A stretch of 38,210 nucleotides of DNA. Source: Rhizophagus sp. LPA8_4_AMF. Taxonomy: Eukaryota > Glomeromycota > Glomeromycetes > Glomerales > Glomeraceae. A program made the translations under genes and the position numbers. Below, in pieces: positions 9,318 to 21,387 of this stretch (position 1 is the stretch's first letter; the number at the start of each line of letters is the position of its first letter). The stretch spans positions 1 to 38,210 of the forward strand of contig JADRCO010000309.1 of assembly GCA_021464525.1 (NCBI GenBank), read 5' to 3'. Under the pieces are notes generated by a model. It saw only the letters and a list, made by a program, of their open reading frames with translations. It was not told the origin of the DNA and did not search any database.

Positions 9318-11459
9318 ATGACTAATGAACGCTCAAATTCTGAAACTTTACTCCCTGATAAGCATAATGAAGTTGTTGGAAAACTTGAAATTGGTTTTAA
9401 TAAGTTAAATAATAAATTTGTTAATTTATTAGAAGAAAATCAAAAGATTAAACAACAATATAAAAATCTGCAAGAAAAAAATCAAGAAATCTTATTTATT
9501 AATTCAGATTTAAAAGAAAAAAATCAAAAAACCTTACTTATTAATTCAGATTTAAAAGAAAAAAATCAAGAAATCTTACGTATTAATTCAGATTTAAAAG
9601 AAAAAAATCAAGAAACCTTACGTGTTAATTCAGATTTAAAAGAAAAAAATCAAGAATTCATATGTACAATTTTAGATTTAAACAAAGAAAATGAAAAAAT
9701 TTTACGAATAAATTATGATTTAAAAGAAAAGCTTAAAAATAAGGATGAGGAATTTGAAAAACTTCAACAATATGTTCTAAGTTTAGAAAATCAAAAAAAT
9801 GAAGAAATTCAACGACTTGAAATAATTTCACAAAATTTAGAAAAAAATTTAATGATATTGGAAGTAGACGAAAATGATATAAATATTTTTAAAGAAAATG
9901 AAAGTTATAATATTAACAATAATTTTACAACAAGCAATATTAAAGGTATGTGATAACGAACGTTTAAAGATTTAGTTATATTAATTAAAAGTTACGGTAT
10001 ATTAATTTTAATTTTATTGGTAAAAGATACGAAAATATCTTATTCCGACATTAAAGTCGTGATTGGGCTAGACTTTGGAATAGAATACTCCGGATTCTCT
10101 TATTGCCATGTTGCTAATAGTCAAGAGATATGTTCAAATGATATGTGGCCTTGGGATATGGGCCGATTTAAAATCAATACAGTTCTTCAATATGATGATG
10201 AATATAATAATGTGGTGTATTGGGGTGCTCCAGCTTTAGCTAAAAAACCAAAACGAAGACAAAATAGTAAGGAAAATCTTCCAGTTAAATTGTGTCTGGG
10301 CCAACATGATGATTCAATAACGATCTTCCAATTGATTATAAAAAAGCTATTACCGATTTTCTTGGAGAAATTGGAAAGGTATGTATTAAAATTATAATAT
10401 TATTTTATTATTAATCTTTAAATTATTTACTAATTTTTTGAATTTTCTAGGTCATTAAAGAAAGAATTGAATGTTGTTGGCCTACAACTAATTATTTTGA
10501 AAATGTATTATTAGTTATTGCTGTCCCTGCAAAAAAATATACACCAAAAGAAATGGCTATTATGGAAGAATGCGTCTTTCACGCAAATCTTATTAAAGAA
10601 AGAGACTCAATAAAGCTGCAATTTATTACAGAATGTAAGTGAAGTTTTAGGATAATATCCTTCATTAATTATTTTAATTCATTTTTCTATATTTGCAGCT
10701 GAAGCCACAGCATTATATTTGGTGAAAAATATATCACCTAATGTGGGAGGTACGTTTGACTATTTGTAACTTAATTCAATGAGGAAATATTTATTAATTC
10801 TCATTTGTAATATATTTTTAGGGACAATTATGATCGTTGACTGTGATAAAAATATTGTAGAAATAACTACTCGTACGTTGATTGGAAATGATCGATTAGG
10901 TGAAGTTACCGCACGCATTGGAGAGTACTGTGGAAGTGCATTTATCGATAAAGAGTTTATGAGATTTTTACGTGAAAGACTTGGAACTTGTACCATAGAT
11001 CAATTAAAAGAAAATCATAACGGTCAATTAGATTATATGGTACAAGAATTTTGTCAACATGCGAAAGAACCCTTCACAGGAGATGATCCCGAATTTTCTT
11101 ATATGGTTGATATTGAAGATACTGCTCCAAATTTAATAAGATACGTCAGTAAAGAAACTAGAAAAATCATGGAAGATAATCAATGGATTATTGACGTTGA
11201 ATTTAACGACATAAAAAAAATGTTTGATCCTGTCATTGAAAAAATTATCCGTTTGATACATATCCAATTTTCAAACATTCAAGAAAATTTTTCGACAGTG
11301 TGTTTAATTGGAGAATTTAGTGAAAACAAATATTTACAAAATAGGATTAAAGAAGAATTTGGCCATCGAGTAAATGAAATTTTAGTTCCCACTCATCCCA
11401 CTACAACAGTTGCACGTGGAGCTGTAATTTATGGATTATCTGTAATTAAAAATGGGTAA
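9318..11459 (+). CDS. Coiled-coil HSPA12-like Hsp70-family protein, five exons, frame broken in exon 2
   Basis: Second copy of the gene at 139-2205, with the same five-exon plan: 9318-9945, 10027-10378, 10451-10634, 10699-10749 and 10822-11459, all GT-AG. Exons 4 and 5 have exactly the same lengths as in the first copy. The coiled coil is 28 residues longer (two extra 14-residue units). Phosphate-1 is GLDFGIEYSG; phosphate-2 is degenerate (DCDKNI for DCGGGT); the LIGEFSEN and VARGAVIYGL motifs are kept. The joined exons total 1853 bp, two bases over a multiple of three. Alignment with the first copy places a net +2 shift just after GQHDD, about 10305-10335, so the expected exon 3 join runs into a stop. 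An AG at 10463-10464, 14 bases inside exon 3, would restore the frame (612 residues) with about 23 altered residues. Pseudogene, sequencing error or altered splicing are all possible. Confidence 0.78.
9465..9734 (+). repeat. 42-bp coding tandem repeat in coiled-coil exon
   Basis: GATTTA recurs at 9507, 9549, 9591, 9633, 9675 and 9717, exactly 42 bases apart. Each unit encodes 14 residues like INSDLKEKNQEILR, two heptads of coiled coil. The middle four are nearly identical in DNA and the outer ones diverged. The sister gene has two fewer units. Confidence 0.9.
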
Positions 11460-11949
11460 ATTATAATTTATTACTTGTAAATATGAATTAAGCGCGTGAA
11501 ATGCGTTTACAATTAGAAAAAAAATAAAAGAGTAATAATTTTCTTTTTCGTAAACATTATTAGATGCACGTCTTGATAATAGAAGCATTAATTTCGTATT
11601 AACACTTTTGGTGAATATAAAGTTACTGAATTTGCAAGGGATGAACTCAATAGACAAGAACATATGGTTATTTTTTCACATCAAAATGATGATTACATAT
11701 GATCCGTTAGATAGATCGGATGGATGATAAATTAAATAATTTATTTTATATTTAATCAAAAGCTAATTGAAACTCTGTATTATAAATACTGTTTGTAATA
11801 AGTTTCGGCATTACAAAAAAACTTTAGGAAATTATTGGATATATATAGGATGAAAAAAAATCTTTGAATCGATTTCATAATAAATAAGTTTATTTATATG
11901 CAATAATTATAAAATAATTCTGAATAAATAAAATGTCGATATTTATGAG
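11460..11949. other. 3' flank of the right HSPA12-like gene, then nothing recognised
   Basis: The first 60 or so bases match the 3' flank of the left copy, including the word GAAATGCGTTTA. Beyond that the two flanks differ, which marks the edge of the duplicated unit. AATAAA at 11523-11528 may be the poly(A) signal. Confidence 0.5.
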
Positions 11950-12258
11950 TAGAGCTTGGACTCGTACTTGTGTAACTCGAGTCAACTCGAGTCAGACTCG
12001 TACTCGAGTCAAAAAATTTTTGACTCGAGTGAAGGTGATCTGTAATGCTGGCCAGAACTATCGTAATGTCGGCCTGCATTATGTTTAGAGTGCGAAAGAC
12101 ATAGTGCTGGGTCGGGCAAATTTACAAACAATTTTGGCCCGCACTATAGCTAAACTCGAGTCCTAACTCGAATTCCAGACTCGAGTACTCTTCGAGTCAA
12201 AAAAATTCTTGACTCGTTTTACTCGAGTTGACTCGTCCTGACTCGAGTCCAAGCTCTA
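11950..12258. mobile_element. MITE with GAGCTTGGACTCG terminal inverted repeats
   Basis: A perfect 13-base inverted repeat, GAGCTTGGACTCG (11952-11964) and CGAGTCCAAGCTC (12244-12256), is flanked by TA on both sides, as expected for a TA target duplication of the Tc1/mariner group. The subterminal 60-90 bases on each side are packed with ACTCGAGT, itself palindromic. The core (GC-richer, with GGCC and GGGC words) codes for nothing. This is a non-autonomous element about 305 bp long. Confidence 0.8.
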
Positions 12259-12900
12259 TAATTATGAGTATATTATCTACGGTACAACAAATATTAAATA
12301 AATTATTTTAAACAAGAAACGCAAAATATTGTTAAATTTAATGTAATGACTCAAAATCAGTGTTTAATCTATTAAATATTTCATTTATTTAAATTCAATT
12401 ACGTTATATAAATATAATTTAATTCCATAATAAAATTCGCAATAAACTGAAAATTGCATTCGGGCTAAAACCTGTGAACTTGCGACTTGATTAATATCGA
12501 TTATAATTTGTGATTCTAATTCTTTCATGCACCGATTATTATTATCTATATAATTTATCAAGCCAAACGATTATGACAATTTTAACAATTTTTTAAAATT
12601 CTCATTATGAAATAAAAATAATGTTCACAATAAAATTAACTTGTTTATTAATCAGGAGTTCAAATAATAAGCATCTAAGATTAAAGAAAATGTTGATTTT
12701 TTGCTATCAAATCAGTTAAATTATGTAATTGATTAAAGATATTAGAATATCACCGAAATTATGTAAACATCAAGATCAATATGTCCATATGAACTTGTGA
12801 ATCTAAATGATTAGTGATATTATATAATGATATAAATTTAATTGAAACAATTTTACTTGAAATAGTTTTTTTTCGAAAAAATTTTTAATAATTAAAATAA
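12259..12900. other. Intergenic, no gene seen
   Basis: AT-rich sequence after the MITE. The part from about 12687 resembles 19676 onward weakly (AAAATGTTGnTTTTTTnCTATC). No reading frame of interest. Confidence 0.45.
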
Positions 12901-13600
12901 TTTTTTTTTTATTTATAATACTGTAATATTATTAAATATTTTTTATTGTTGTGGATATATTAAAGTCAATTTTATTGAGAATATTGATTTCCATAAAATT
13001 TTCTCTAATTAAAAAATAAATAAATAAATATACATGTCTCTATTAATTTTAGTCCAATATAACACAGTAAGAACCTCCAAATCGGCATCAAATTTAATAT
13101 TTTACTGTCTGAACTTATTTCAAATCCAGAAAATATTACAAAAACAAGATGAGTATTCTATTAAAAATTACTAGATTACGGATCATTTCAAATACATGAA
13201 CTCGTTGAAGCAGAAAAACAACATAAAATGTTGATAAACATAACGAAATAGTGACAAAGTATTATAAACATATACATTTCAAAAGGATTGGTTGAGAATA
13301 TTGAGGATAAAGATAAAGATAAAATTGTTGCTGAATGAAGCAAATGAATTTCCGGAAGTAAAAATTAAAGATATGAAGATTGCTTATAATGGTAAAGGTG
13401 TTGAAAAGAATTGTCCAGAAGCTTTTACAAGCTTCTGATAATGGTTTTAAGATAGCAATGTATAATGCTGGAAAATTATATTATGATTGCAATGGCGTTG
13501 AAAAAATAATGAAAAAGCTATTAAATATATAAAATTAGTTATTTATAATGAATATAAACCTGCTATTAAATTTATAAGTATCATAGCATTAGATTAATAG
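12901..13600 (+). pseudogene. Gene relic with a decayed Sel1 repeat
   Basis: Broken frames include NLQIGIKFNILLSELISNPE near 13070 and, near 13380-13570, Sel1-like pieces: AYNGKGVEKNCPEAF, then ASDNGFKIAMYNAGKLYY, then NGVEKN and NEKAIKY, lying in different frames with stops between. The pattern matches the end of a Sel1-repeat protein like the intact ones at 4211-5110 and 30107-30634. The first 130 bp resemble the relic at 19800-20160. Confidence 0.45.
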
Positions 13601-14506
13601 TTAGTTTTATTTTATATTATTTCGAAGTAATTTGAATATTTGTTTCTTATTTTATTAATTAGTGATTTTTAAACAGAATAGTGTTTTTATAGCAAAAAAT
13701 TCAAGTTCCCAGAATAGATGGTTGAAAATTGAAGAATGGAAGAGTGTGACACGTGACAAATTTCCTACCTAAATTCTGCTAGCCAAATAACTATATATAC
13801 CTTATAAATGTCAACCCTTTGTTACTGGCTAAAGTTTTCCAACAAAATAAAAACATTATTATGGTTTTTTGTGTCTATATATTGTATATAAAATTATGAA
13901 ATAAATAATTTTTGAGTCATTTATTTGACTGCCAGTGCCGTAAATGGTAATGATAAAAATTTTTCATTCTCACCAGACAAAGATTTGTCAGAAAGAACAA
14001 AAATACCTTACAGTATGTGCACAATATATTATTTTTATATGATTGTCACTATATTATATAAACACTTTAAAATGATTTTGATTTGAATACGTAAATATGA
14101 GTAATGGTGACTTGTGAACAGAAAGGTAATTGACCTTATGGACCTAAAAAGGCTAAATAAAGGGTTGTGCAGAATAGAGTACATGAAAGTTTTTGATCGG
14201 CAATCAAGTAGAAAATAATAATATATAATTATATACAGAAAATTTGGAAACTAAGACCTAATGTCCATAGATTTAATAAAAGATGATAATACCTTTAAAT
14301 TTGATAAAATTATTAACGAAGGATTGAGTAATCAACAAGAAAAATGTTCTATATGGATTCGGAAATTAATCCTTAAAGAAACTATGAACAATTTATGTTA
14401 TATTCATTGCAATATAATGAAAAATTAGAAATTAAATAATCTTACTAACATTTAGAATAAAAAATTAATATTGAAAATTACTAATACATGATTAGCAAGT
14501 TTTTAT
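13601..14506. other. Intergenic, no gene seen
   Basis: GACACGTGAC, an E-box type palindrome, lies at about 13748-13757, followed by a TATA-like CTATATATACC at about 13791. These could be a promoter, but no open frame follows. Confidence 0.35.
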
Positions 14507-15560
14507 TTGTAAATGGATAAAGCTCCTACAATTCCCTATTAAGCATTAAATTATGTTTAGAATTTAATGTATTCTGTTGTTTAATGATACAATGATTTAG
14601 TACTTAACATGATATATCATCAGTTAATCTGATCATATGAAATTTAGTACACCAGAATATCTTATCAGCCATAATTGGGATATATATTATTGTGTAATAT
14701 TTAATAGCCAATCATATTATCAATGTGCATTATACAGACAAGCCTCACACAAAAATTTCTAAATAAGTCTAACCTTTAAAATGTGGCTTTGTCCGTATCA
14801 TTTGTCTTATTTTAAAACCCTATGAAAAATTTTGTCCGTTATTTCGGTAAAAACTCTGTAAAAATGAGCCTTTTTACGGATCCTTTCACATGTTTAGATT
14901 TTAATGTATTCTGTTGTTTAATGATACAATTATTTAAGTACTCAACATAAACATTATTAGTTAATCTAATCATATGAAATTTCAGTACACTATCAATTTA
15001 ATAGCACAAATCACATTATCAATGTGCCAAGCCTCACACAATAATTTCAAAATAAGGATATTCTTTAGATAATTACTAGTAAGACAACATAACCTTATGT
15101 TATTTAAACTTTAAAATATGGCTTTGTCCCATTTGTCTTATTTTAAAATTTAAAATGGTTTATTAAATTTATAAACATGTTTCCAATATATAAATTTTTT
15201 CTTTGTAAATGAATAATGCTTCTTATAATTTCGTTCCCATTAAACATTAAATTGGTACTAAATATATTTTGATTTTTATGCATTCTGTTTAATGATATTT
15301 ATTAATAGTCAATAATTTAAGTAATCATATGAAATGTTATTATACAAGAATAACTTATTAGCCATAATTAGACATATATTATTATGTAACATCTAATAGC
15401 ACCAATCCCATTATTGTTGTGTATTATACAGTTAAGCCCCACCACAAAATTTCTAAATAAGGATATTATAGACTACATGACCTTATGTTATTTATACCTG
15501 CTTTATTTCCTTCATTTCATTTTAAAAATTTAAAATACTTCTTTGTTACAATGTCTTACT
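14507..15560 (+). repeat. Three diverged direct copies of a roughly 300-370 bp unit
   Basis: Copies lie at about 14507-14815, 14890-15160 and 15205-15545. Shared words in order: a TTTAATGTATTCTGTTGTTTAATGA block, TTAATCTnATCATATGAAAT, AATAGCnnnnATCAnATTAT, CAAnGTG, AAGCCTCACACAA, a TTTCnAAATAAGnAT block and GGCTTTGTCC with CATTTGTCTTATTTTAAAA. Copies 1 and 2 are closest to each other. They are non-coding, and the origin (local duplication or nested element) is unclear. Confidence 0.7.
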
Positions 15561-16080
15561 TACCATTAATTGTCTAAATAAATTTTTGAAAACAATACAG
15601 TTATTAAATCAATCAAGCTTTGATAAAGATGGAAAATATCCATTATAAAACTTAGAATCCTTTAATTTTTTGTCTTTCAATAAGTTAAAAGATATTTTAC
15701 ACATAATATTTTATAATTATCACCTTAAAACAAAATTTATCTCATACACATTATATTTTGAACAATAAAATCAAATTTTAATCAATTTGCTATGGAATAC
15801 AAAGTTACCTGACAATATAAAATATAACCAAATATTATAACTCCAAAAATTTATATGGATTTTGACTATATCTTTATTAAGGGAAATTTTAATAATGAAA
15901 TAGGAACAATCTGGGAAAAAAAAACCTCAGAACCTTAATAACATTTGCCATCTTGAATCAATACAAATAGCATCATGATTATATTTAACTTTCATCAAGA
16001 AATGAAACTTGTAAGGCAACTAACAATCTGGCAAAATAAACTTTTAGAATTTTTTAGTCAGTACTGATAACTTACAATAA
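15561..16080. other. Intergenic with faint short repeats
   Basis: Loose repeats of the form CAATCTGGnAAAA followed by an A-rich stretch and AGAA occur near 15907 and 16026. No gene seen. Confidence 0.35.
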
Positions 16081-16094
16081 TGCTGATTGCAATA

Positions 16095-16660
16095 TCCTCA
16101 GGTACCCAGAAGAGGATCTTATAAAATTCTTAGAGACTCAGGTTACCACTCTGAAGAGTGGGAGGAAACGGATCCTGAGGAAGAATTGCTCATTACGCAA
16201 CCTGCAGTAGTTGAAAATGATGAAATTATTGAGGAAGCCATCAAAAAAAATCATCATCAATATAACAGAATAGAATCATTTATTTACTTAGTTTCATATT
16301 TCATATTTTATTCATTTTCTCTTTCATTTTTGGCTCACTTTTATTTTTTATGTTCCCTATTGAGCTTTTTTTGTTATTGACAAGTAATTGATAACAACTT
16401 ATTTTGCAAAAAAGTACAGCAATTTCTTAGATTGATGATAATGATAGATTTCAAATATACAAATATTCTAAGAATTTTCAATGATCCTGATTTTAACTTA
16501 AATTATAATTTTGAATTTAATCTTCCCACTATTCCTATAATAAATACAAACCTAAAAGAATCTGAAATTCAAGAATGGAAAGAGAAACTCATGGTGAAGT
16601 TATTTATTCAAAAAATCAATAATTTAAAGCCAGAGACGTAAATATCTAGTATAATTCAAA
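16095..16660 (+). pseudogene. Coding relic with acidic segment
   Basis: Two open pieces: 16087-16380, whose first 60 residues are acidic and protein-like (SEEWEETDPEEELL, VVENDEIIEEAIKKN) before turning into hydrophobic low complexity, and 16432-16641, with NLKESEIQEWKEKLMVKLF near its end. A CAG acceptor-like site stands directly before the first piece (CCTCAG at 16096-16101). They lie 5' of the PIF1 helicase relic on the same strand and may belong to the same dead gene. Family not recognised. Confidence 0.3.
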
Positions 16661-17132
16661 ATCTAGCACACAAGAGGAAAAAATGAACAATACTATTCAA
16701 AGAAGAAAATGTATATCTATATGGCAGACACTCATAAGGTTTAATTAATTTAATCATTATTATAAATATGCATATTCACTTGATAAAGGACATATTCCTA
16801 TAATATGAAACCTATCATATACATTTTTCTTTTTAGGCTATATATAGATTATACTCGAAAATACAAATAAACTATAGTATTTATTAAAAGTTTATTTATA
16901 TATGGTAAATTTAACTTATCCACCAAATGGATGATTTAAAATGCCAACAGGGAATATTTTAATTTTCTTATGAAGAACAACTTATATTGGAATTCCAATT
17001 TATGGCTGCTAAAATAGATACAAATAGTACTTACTATATTGGTTCCATAATACTCATTCCTAATTGCTCTTATACAACAAAATTTAACAATACAATTACT
17101 ACTATCAATCAACAAATATACCACTTACTGTT

Positions 17133-17450
17133 GTTAGATTATTTCAACAAGGTACACATGTTATGTGGTACTTGAACAACCCATTATTAGATGGAATATG
17201 TAATGGAACTATTGGTGTAGTAACTCAACGTGCTTCAAGAACACAATTCCCATTACAAACCTCATTTTCATTTACTGTACATAAAATCAAAATAATAACT
17301 TTTAATAAAAATTCACCAGCTGAAGTTATTGAATGGATAGATGGCATGTATCACCTTAACTTCTGTCTCATTGGATCTTAGTCAGTTATTTGCACCTGGT
17401 TAAACATATACCCAAATGGAATATTGCTCGAATAGTAGTATTCATTACAC
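17133..17450 (+). pseudogene. PIF1-like DNA helicase, C-terminal relic
   Basis: The frame from 17163 reads WYLNNPLLDGICNGTIGVVT, then FPLQTSFSFTVHKI, both hallmarks of the C-terminal part of PIF1-family helicases (NGT...GVV and the TVHKxQG motif). The normal spacer between them is mostly missing, and the GLT after HKI is replaced. Near 17360 the sequence shifts frame to give SVSLDLSQLFAPG, the usual next helicase segment, followed by a stop where QAY is expected. PIF1 helicases unwind DNA and are multiplied in these fungal genomes, partly through mobile elements. This copy is dead. Earlier domains are not visible. Confidence 0.65.
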
Positions 17451-18055
17451 CTCTACCTCCGTCTTCTTCAAGTTCTGGTAATATATAAAAATTATTTGAT
17501 ACCTTTAATTTATTGCATGCATTTAACTTACTAGTAATTATAGTAATACACCCGCTGTTTAAAGAAAATAATAACCGTTAAATATTCTCTAAAAAACTGA
17601 GACATTTGGTTAACAAATTCCCAGATATTTATATATATATATATTTAAAGTAGACACAAATGTAATCAAAGAATATTCACACTTAAAAACAAATAGCATT
17701 CCTATAAATAAAATGAGGTAAGTTTCACAACACCTGTTCCGAAACTTGCTTTTTTTAAAAAAATAGAAATGTTTACTAAAACATAAATTTTACTTTAGAT
17801 AAATATTACTTTTTTTGCATTTAAATTTTATACAAAGGTTAAAACCAGCTAGAAAAATCTAAACAGGTATGTGATTGCAATCCTGTTCTTAAAATTTAAT
17901 TTCTCTACCTATTTTTATTGACTACTATGTCTATTAATAATTTGCTAGTTTTTTTAATTTTCTATATTAAATGCAAAAATATATTAATTTATACTTTCTT
18001 ATTATTTATATTTACAAATGTAATTACAGTTGGTAGTATATTAAGAAAATGATAA
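17451..18055. other. No gene seen
   Basis: AT-rich sequence between the helicase relic and an acidic open tail at 18056. Contains a short TA run near 17630. Confidence 0.4.
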
Positions 18056-18110
18056 TCCATATATTCTCACCGACGAAACATCATCTGACGAGGACCTCGT
18101 CGATGAATAA
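18056..18110 (+). pseudogene. Possible last-exon relic with acidic C-terminus
   Basis: Reads NPYILTDETSSDEDLVDE and then TAA. A TTACAG acceptor-like site lies upstream at about 18025. The composition is protein-like, and the stretch may be the end of the dead gene that includes the helicase relic. It is very short. Confidence 0.25.
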
Positions 18111-19790
18111 TCTTAAGCCAAACTGCTCTTATTAATATAAATTATTGGTAAAAATAAACCTGTTTATAGATAGCAATCATTATTACATTATTGACAAGTT
18201 TAAACAAATCTAATACTTATCTACTGTATATACCTTTATTTCTTTAATAAAAAGAATAAAGAATTTCCCTAAAAAAATTCTGGATTGTGTCTGTTTATTT
18301 GTCATGTTATTTCTAGCATCTGATAAAAAAATGCGTATGATAATCATTTTTAACATTTTTGTGTTTGGTTCCAGATTTCTTATATTTCACAGCAATATCC
18401 ATCCGAGAGTAACTCGACAAAAAGCAGTGCTCTTGACATGTTATTTTGTGTCCCATATATTATGGATATTGTTGTAGATCCAGATATTACCCGGGCATTC
18501 TCAAATTCATAAACATCATTCAAATGATTGCCCACAGAACTAGATATCCGAGTAAAAATGAGTATCAGCGAAAATTAGATCGGAAAAAATGATCTTTTGT
18601 CACGTGATCTCCATATGAATTATCCGGTTAATTAAGAATCCAGATTAAAATGGAAATGGATAACGAGTTCAAATGGCGCTGCTTGTACTATATAAAAATC
18701 ATTATCTAATTTCTTTGATTTTTTTTTTATTCTCCCTAGTTATAAGCTTTGAAGAAATAGGAAATATATAATTTAATGAAGGATTAAAATTTAAAACATC
18801 CATCATCAAAGATTAATCATGAACTTGAAGCGGATAAATTGCAATCAAATATCAAATAGTAATTCAACTATAAAACATTTTGCATATGTGAGAAATTTTA
18901 TTAAGCAATTTTTAAGATTTTCTAAAATTTAGGTTACTCGTTAAATTGAATATTAAGATTAAAACGTTAAGTAATTACGATTAATTTAATATTAAAAAAA
19001 TTAAGACATTTTTTGTCTCTTTTATCAGCTAAAATTTTTTGTTATATGAATAAATTATCAGACCAATTATTAAGCCATATATATTTTTTTTTCGAAGAAA
19101 GTAATATTTCCTGTCACATTCGTTATTCACGATCATTGTTGATATAAAGTAAGACCAATTTTTTATAAATTTATGTACGAAATATAATTATTGAAAAATA
19201 AATTGCTCCTATACTAATTATTTTTTTATGAATCGGAGGAAACATCCAAATAAAATTTTCTTGGATGATAAATTGGATAATATGTAGTGTTGATGATCAC
19301 GTTATTGCATGGGTTGTTTTAGCTTAGATTATAAGCTAATTATGTTATTGTGATATATTTGGTTTGTAAAAAATAAGTGAAATACAAATAACGTTGCGCA
19401 GACTGCGTATTACGTACCATACTATCCACGTATTCATGTAATTAAATTATTAAAGAAATTTTTATGATGTGAACTGGTAAATACCGAAACCTTATTATTG
19501 TATATCAGATATATACGGGCAATAAAAAGATATCTCGTGAATAATTTTATTTCCTATAAATACTAGAGAAATGGAAATAGTGTATATTTGGATCTGAGAG
19601 ATTTTAATATCGGGAAGTAGATTATCTAAGGTTAAAAGAAAATTGAAATTCATTCAGTTCATTTAATATTCAATAAAATGTTGGTTTTTTACTATCGATA
19701 GAAAGAAGTAAATAAAGGAGCTTGGATCAAAGGCTCTAAAATTTTTCCAGCATATAACAACGTACAAAAGAACGCTTGTGTTTGAAACAA
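18111..19790. other. Intergenic, no gene seen
   Basis: GTCACGTGATC (E-box type) at about 18599 and TACTATATAAA at about 18687 could mark a promoter. An open frame of 44 codons starts at 18819 but is too short to trust. The rest is AT-rich. Confidence 0.4.
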
Positions 19791-20160
19791 TTATTATTTT
19801 CAACATTTTTAATGTTTAAAGTTGAAATATTTTTATTGTTATGGAAATATTAAAAATTAATATTATTAAGAATATTGTTTTTCATAAATTTTTTTTTTTT
19901 TTCATTTAAAAAAGTTAAAAAAAATGCCAAAAAAACCAAGAATAGACGAAGTAGACGAGAAGGTATATATTTCTATTTGATTTTAGCCCAATATAGCAAA
20001 GTAAGGCTGATTGTACCGTCAAATTTTGAACAAATAGAGCGTTAAGCTCTTATCGTTCAATATAAAGGATTACTAATAAACCACCTTACAGTCGTACAAT
20101 TTTATTACCAAGTTTCTTGTCACGGAGATGAGAGTGAAATAGATAAAAGGGGTAAGCCCA
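19791..20160 (+). pseudogene. Two-exon gene relic starting MPKKPRIDEVDEK
   Basis: ATG at 19924 opens MPKKPRIDEVDEK and meets a GTATAT donor-like site. After TTTTAG at about 20005 a frame reads YSKVRLIVPSNFEQIER, stop, ALIVQYKGLLINHLTVVQFY and on to SCHGDESEIDKRG, where GGTAAG follows. One stop breaks it. The leader and intron region resemble 12905-13060. Family unknown. Confidence 0.35.
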
Positions 20161-21387
20161 TCATATTGGAATATATTAGAAATTTTAATTTCCTATTTCA
20201 ATTATTATATAATTTTACAACACTTCATTAATAATTAAAGCGGAATGTAGATCATTTTTACGAGTTAATGAACATGGTGTATTTTGAGATGGTAACAAAT
20301 GATAGAACTATTCTTATGAAATTTAACCACACAAAGTTTCTTTAATGATTGAATTCAGACCTACAATGCCTAAAGATAAGTAAGGACAAAATTAATTAAT
20401 TTATCACGATCTCGTATATATTCATTATGAAAATTCTTAAATTCTTATGTCTATTTTAGTGCTGACGTCTGCACAAATTTCGGTAGTATCTATAAAACAA
20501 TTGTTTTAAGATTTTCTGGGGGTTTATATTAAATAAATAGGTTTGAACGCCTTAAATTCAATTTAAATATAAATGGCGCAAGTTACAAGTCCCAATTTAG
20601 CTGTTTTTAGAGAACAACGATTAAAATAGATATTCACTTTTCGTGATTCAAGTTATCTTAAATGGAAATAAACTTTCAATAACAATATTGAATTGATTAT
20701 AATGTATACCCAAATCACATTTATTCGTTACAATTTATCGATACGAAAGATCAGTAATTAATTTTGTAAAACAATTCATAAAATCCATTGAAATTATGAG
20801 ATATAATGAAATATAATTTTATTAGATGATAATTTTAATAGTTCAAATAATTATTTTTAAAAGATAAATAATTTTTAATTTGATAATTTTAATAGTAATA
20901 ATTATTTTTAAAGACAAATAATTTTTAATTGATAACTATTTTTAATAGATGATAATTTTAATAGTCTAATAATATATAATATATATAATATTTTGTCCAG
21001 AATATCCTGGTTATTGCAAATAAATTAGACTATTTGTTTAATATTTATTGTAAACTCCATAACAATTTTTTATTACGTTAATAATGTGTATGAAGAATTA
21101 TTATTATTATTTAATTTTATTTAAATATTTAAAATGAAAAAATATTATAAATATATAAATATATATAATATACATTTCTAAAATAATATAAATTTAATAT
21201 ATTTTAATTCTTTAAATTATACATTTTAAAATATAAAATAATCTTAATAATTTAAAATATCAATAAATTTAATAATTATTAACTGTTTAAAATAAAATAA
21301 ATTTTAAATTTTAAATTTTTAAATATAAATTGATTTAATCTAAAAAATATATAAACTATGTATATCCCCACATATAGAAAATTATTT
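20161..21387. other. Intergenic, extremely AT-rich
   Basis: From about 20820 to 21360 nearly every base is A or T. It carries loose repeats of the type AGATGATAATTTTAATAGT (about 20824, 20945). No gene seen. Confidence 0.5.

Noticed and set aside
11894-12079. Minus frame within the MITE
   Set aside because: Produced by the ACTCGAGT repeats; the element is non-coding.
18819-18953. 44-codon frame after E-box and TATA-like words
   Set aside because: Too short, Asn/Ile/Lys-rich as expected by chance; promoter words alone do not support it.
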